From Azospirillum thermophilum (GTDB lineage: Bacteria; Pseudomonadota; Alphaproteobacteria; Azospirillales; Azospirillaceae): 64,000 bases of DNA. Each line of letters begins with the position of its first letter. Positions within the stretch are counted from its first letter, which is position 1. The notes under the pieces are model-generated. The model had not been told where the DNA came from, ran no database searches, and saw only the letters and a list, made by a program, of their open reading frames with translations. A program made the translations under genes and the position numbers. Shown here one piece after another: positions 62,827-64,000 of the stretch. The stretch covers positions 394,501-458,500 of the forward strand of contig NZ_CP029356.1 of NCBI RefSeq assembly GCF_003130795.1, in the 5' to 3' direction.

Positions 62827-62927
62827 CGGATCAGGCCTCCCCCTCGGGGGAGCATAAACCGTCCTGGCTCCCGGCGGCGATTGCGTTATCATGCCGGCCT
62901 TTCCCGTCCTGCCGGATTCCAGGAACC

Positions 62928-63908
62928 ATGGTCGACATCGCAGCCCTCGCCCCGCACCTGACGAACGTCCTCACCGACGCCGCCATCCCCGAACTGCCCA
63001 ACCACTACCGGGGCAAGGTGCGGGAGAACTACGACCTGCCCGACGGCCGCCGCATCCTGATCACCACGGACCGGCTGTCGGCCTTCGACCGCATCCTGAC
63101 CTGCATCCCCTTCAAGGGGCAGGTGCTGACCCAGACCGCCCGCTTCTGGTTCGAGGCGACGAAGGACATCTGCGCCAACCATGTGCTGGACTATCCCGAT
63201 CCCAACGTGGTGGTCGCCAAGCGGCTGACCATCATGCCGGTCGAGGTGGTGGTCCGCGACTACCTCGCCGGCACCACCGGCACCTCGATCCTGCAGATGT
63301 ACAGGAAGGGCCGGCGGGAGATGTACGGCCACCGCTTCCCCGACGGGCTGCGGGAGAACGAGAAGCTGGTGACCACCATCATCACCCCGACCACCAAGGC
63401 CTTCGACGCCGGACACGACGAGGAGCTGACCGCGAAGGAGATCGTCGAGCGCGGCCTGCTGACCCGCGCCCAGTGGGACGAGGTGTCGGACAAGGCGCTG
63501 GCGCTGTTCGCCCGCGGCCGCGAGATGGCGGCCGAGCGCGGCCTGATCCTGGTGGACACCAAGTACGAGTTCGGCTTCGACGAGGCGGGCAACATCCTGC
63601 TGGCCGACGAGATCCACACGCCGGACAGCTCGCGCTACTGGTTCGCCGGCAGCTACCAGCAGAAGTTCGAGGCGGGCGAGCGGCCGGAGAGCTTCGACAA
63701 GGACTTCGTGCGGAGCTGGGTCGCCGCCCGCTGCGATCCCTACACCCAGGACATCCCGGAGATCCCCGCCGACATCATCCTGCAGGCCGCCCGCGTCTAC
63801 ATCGAGGCGTTCGAGACCATCACCGGCCAGAGCTTCGGGATCCCGGCGGACGCCACGCCGGTGCTGGAGCGCATCCGCCGCAACCTGGCGCCCTACTTCG
63901 TGAAGTGA
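62928..63908 (+). CDS. purC: Phosphoribosylaminoimidazole-succinocarboxamide synthase
   Basis: 326 residues, the longer (eukaryote-like) PurC type common in some alphaproteobacteria. Motifs: [29 protein letters not shown] (split over the ATP site), [44 protein letters not shown] and [18 protein letters not shown]. It makes SAICAR from CAIR, aspartate and ATP in purine synthesis. It is followed 10 bases later by a 2-hydroxyacid dehydrogenase gene, so they may form an operon. Confidence 0.95.
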   Translation: MVDIAALAPHLTNVLTDAAIPELPNHYRGKVRENYDLPDGRRILITTDRLSAFDRILTCIPFKGQVLTQTARFWFEATKDICANHVLDYPDPNVVVAKRLTIMPVEVVVRDYLAGTTGTSILQMYRKGRREMYGHRFPDGLRENEKLVTTIITPTTKAFDAGHDEELTAKEIVERGLLTRAQWDEVSDKALALFARGREMAAERGLILVDTKYEFGFDEAGNILLADEIHTPDSSRYWFAGSYQQKFEAGERPESFDKDFVRSWVAARCDPYTQDIPEIPADIILQAARVYIEAFETITGQSFGIPADATPVLERIRRNLAPYFVK

Positions 63909-63918
63909 CGGCAGGGCC

Positions 63919-64000
63919 ATGAACGTCGCCATCCTCGACGACTACCAGCGCGTCGCCCGCGATCTGGCGGACTGGAGCCGGCTGCCCCAGGGCAGCGGCC
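63919..64000 (+). CDS. D-2-hydroxyacid dehydrogenase family protein, N-terminal start (partial)
   Basis: Only the first 27 codons are inside the window. The text NVAILDDYQRVARDLADWSRL is the typical start of a group of NAD-dependent D-2-hydroxyacid dehydrogenases (DDYQ followed by ADW). GGCAGGG lies before the ATG. Substrate and catalytic residues lie outside the window. Confidence 0.65.
   Translation, partial: MNVAILDDYQRVARDLADWSRLPQGSG

Overview
This window is GC-rich chromosomal DNA of an alphaproteobacterium, most likely a Rhodospirillales member of the Azospirillum type. The inference rests on a CtrA/FlbD-style flagellar operon, an rnhB-ccrM (GANTC methylase) pair, a double cold-shock-domain protein, ETF-ubiquinone oxidoreductase, a chorismate mutase-hisC pair, and many sensory genes. 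No rRNA, tRNA, CRISPR array, insertion sequence or phage was recognised.

Layout. 1-1415: the tail of a chorismate mutase and hisC. 1443-13330 (minus): a flagellar operon in the order fliF, fliH, fliN, motA-like, flbD, flhA, flhF, fleN, fliK-like, then a QueF-like gene coupled to fliK. fliG is absent from its usual slot. 13807-21026: a regulatory block with an XRE regulator, an HD hydrolase, a LOV-domain hybrid histidine kinase divergent from a CheY-like protein, a DUF1284 protein, and a cobalamin-binding sensor carrying the W-x9-EH signature of B12 photoreceptors followed by a histidine kinase. This possible light-sensing block is the most interesting part of the window. 21179-28906: ExoD, a CorC-type CBS protein, a 17-kDa-antigen-like lipoprotein, an acyl-CoA synthetase, a TSUP permease, livF and a TPR-glycosyltransferase. 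28988-32801: an L,D-transpeptidase/LprI fusion and livHMG. 32824-37285 (minus): rodA, folB, ccrM, rnhB and a double cNMP-binding protein. 37502-38797: YchJ and a cold-shock protein. 38972-44008: an RND efflux operon with a divergent TetR gene. 43990-54966: a radical SAM protein, a chemoreceptor, ispE, a TPR protein, an APH-like kinase, moaB, slt and a uracil-DNA glycosylase. 55094-64000: ETF-QO, an EEP nuclease, cheD, dacB, an FHA protein, a phosphopantetheinyl transferase, purC and the start of a 2-hydroxyacid dehydrogenase.

Sequence quality matters for reading this window. Eleven otherwise normal genes carry 13 frame breaks. Every one is repaired by restoring a single missing base, most of them in or beside G/C runs, and the repaired lengths are all whole numbers of codons. 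I treat these as probable consensus deletions and give the reconstructed gene in each case. Wherever such a gene is listed, the uninterrupted frame in the literal sequence is shorter, or runs on into antisense sequence.
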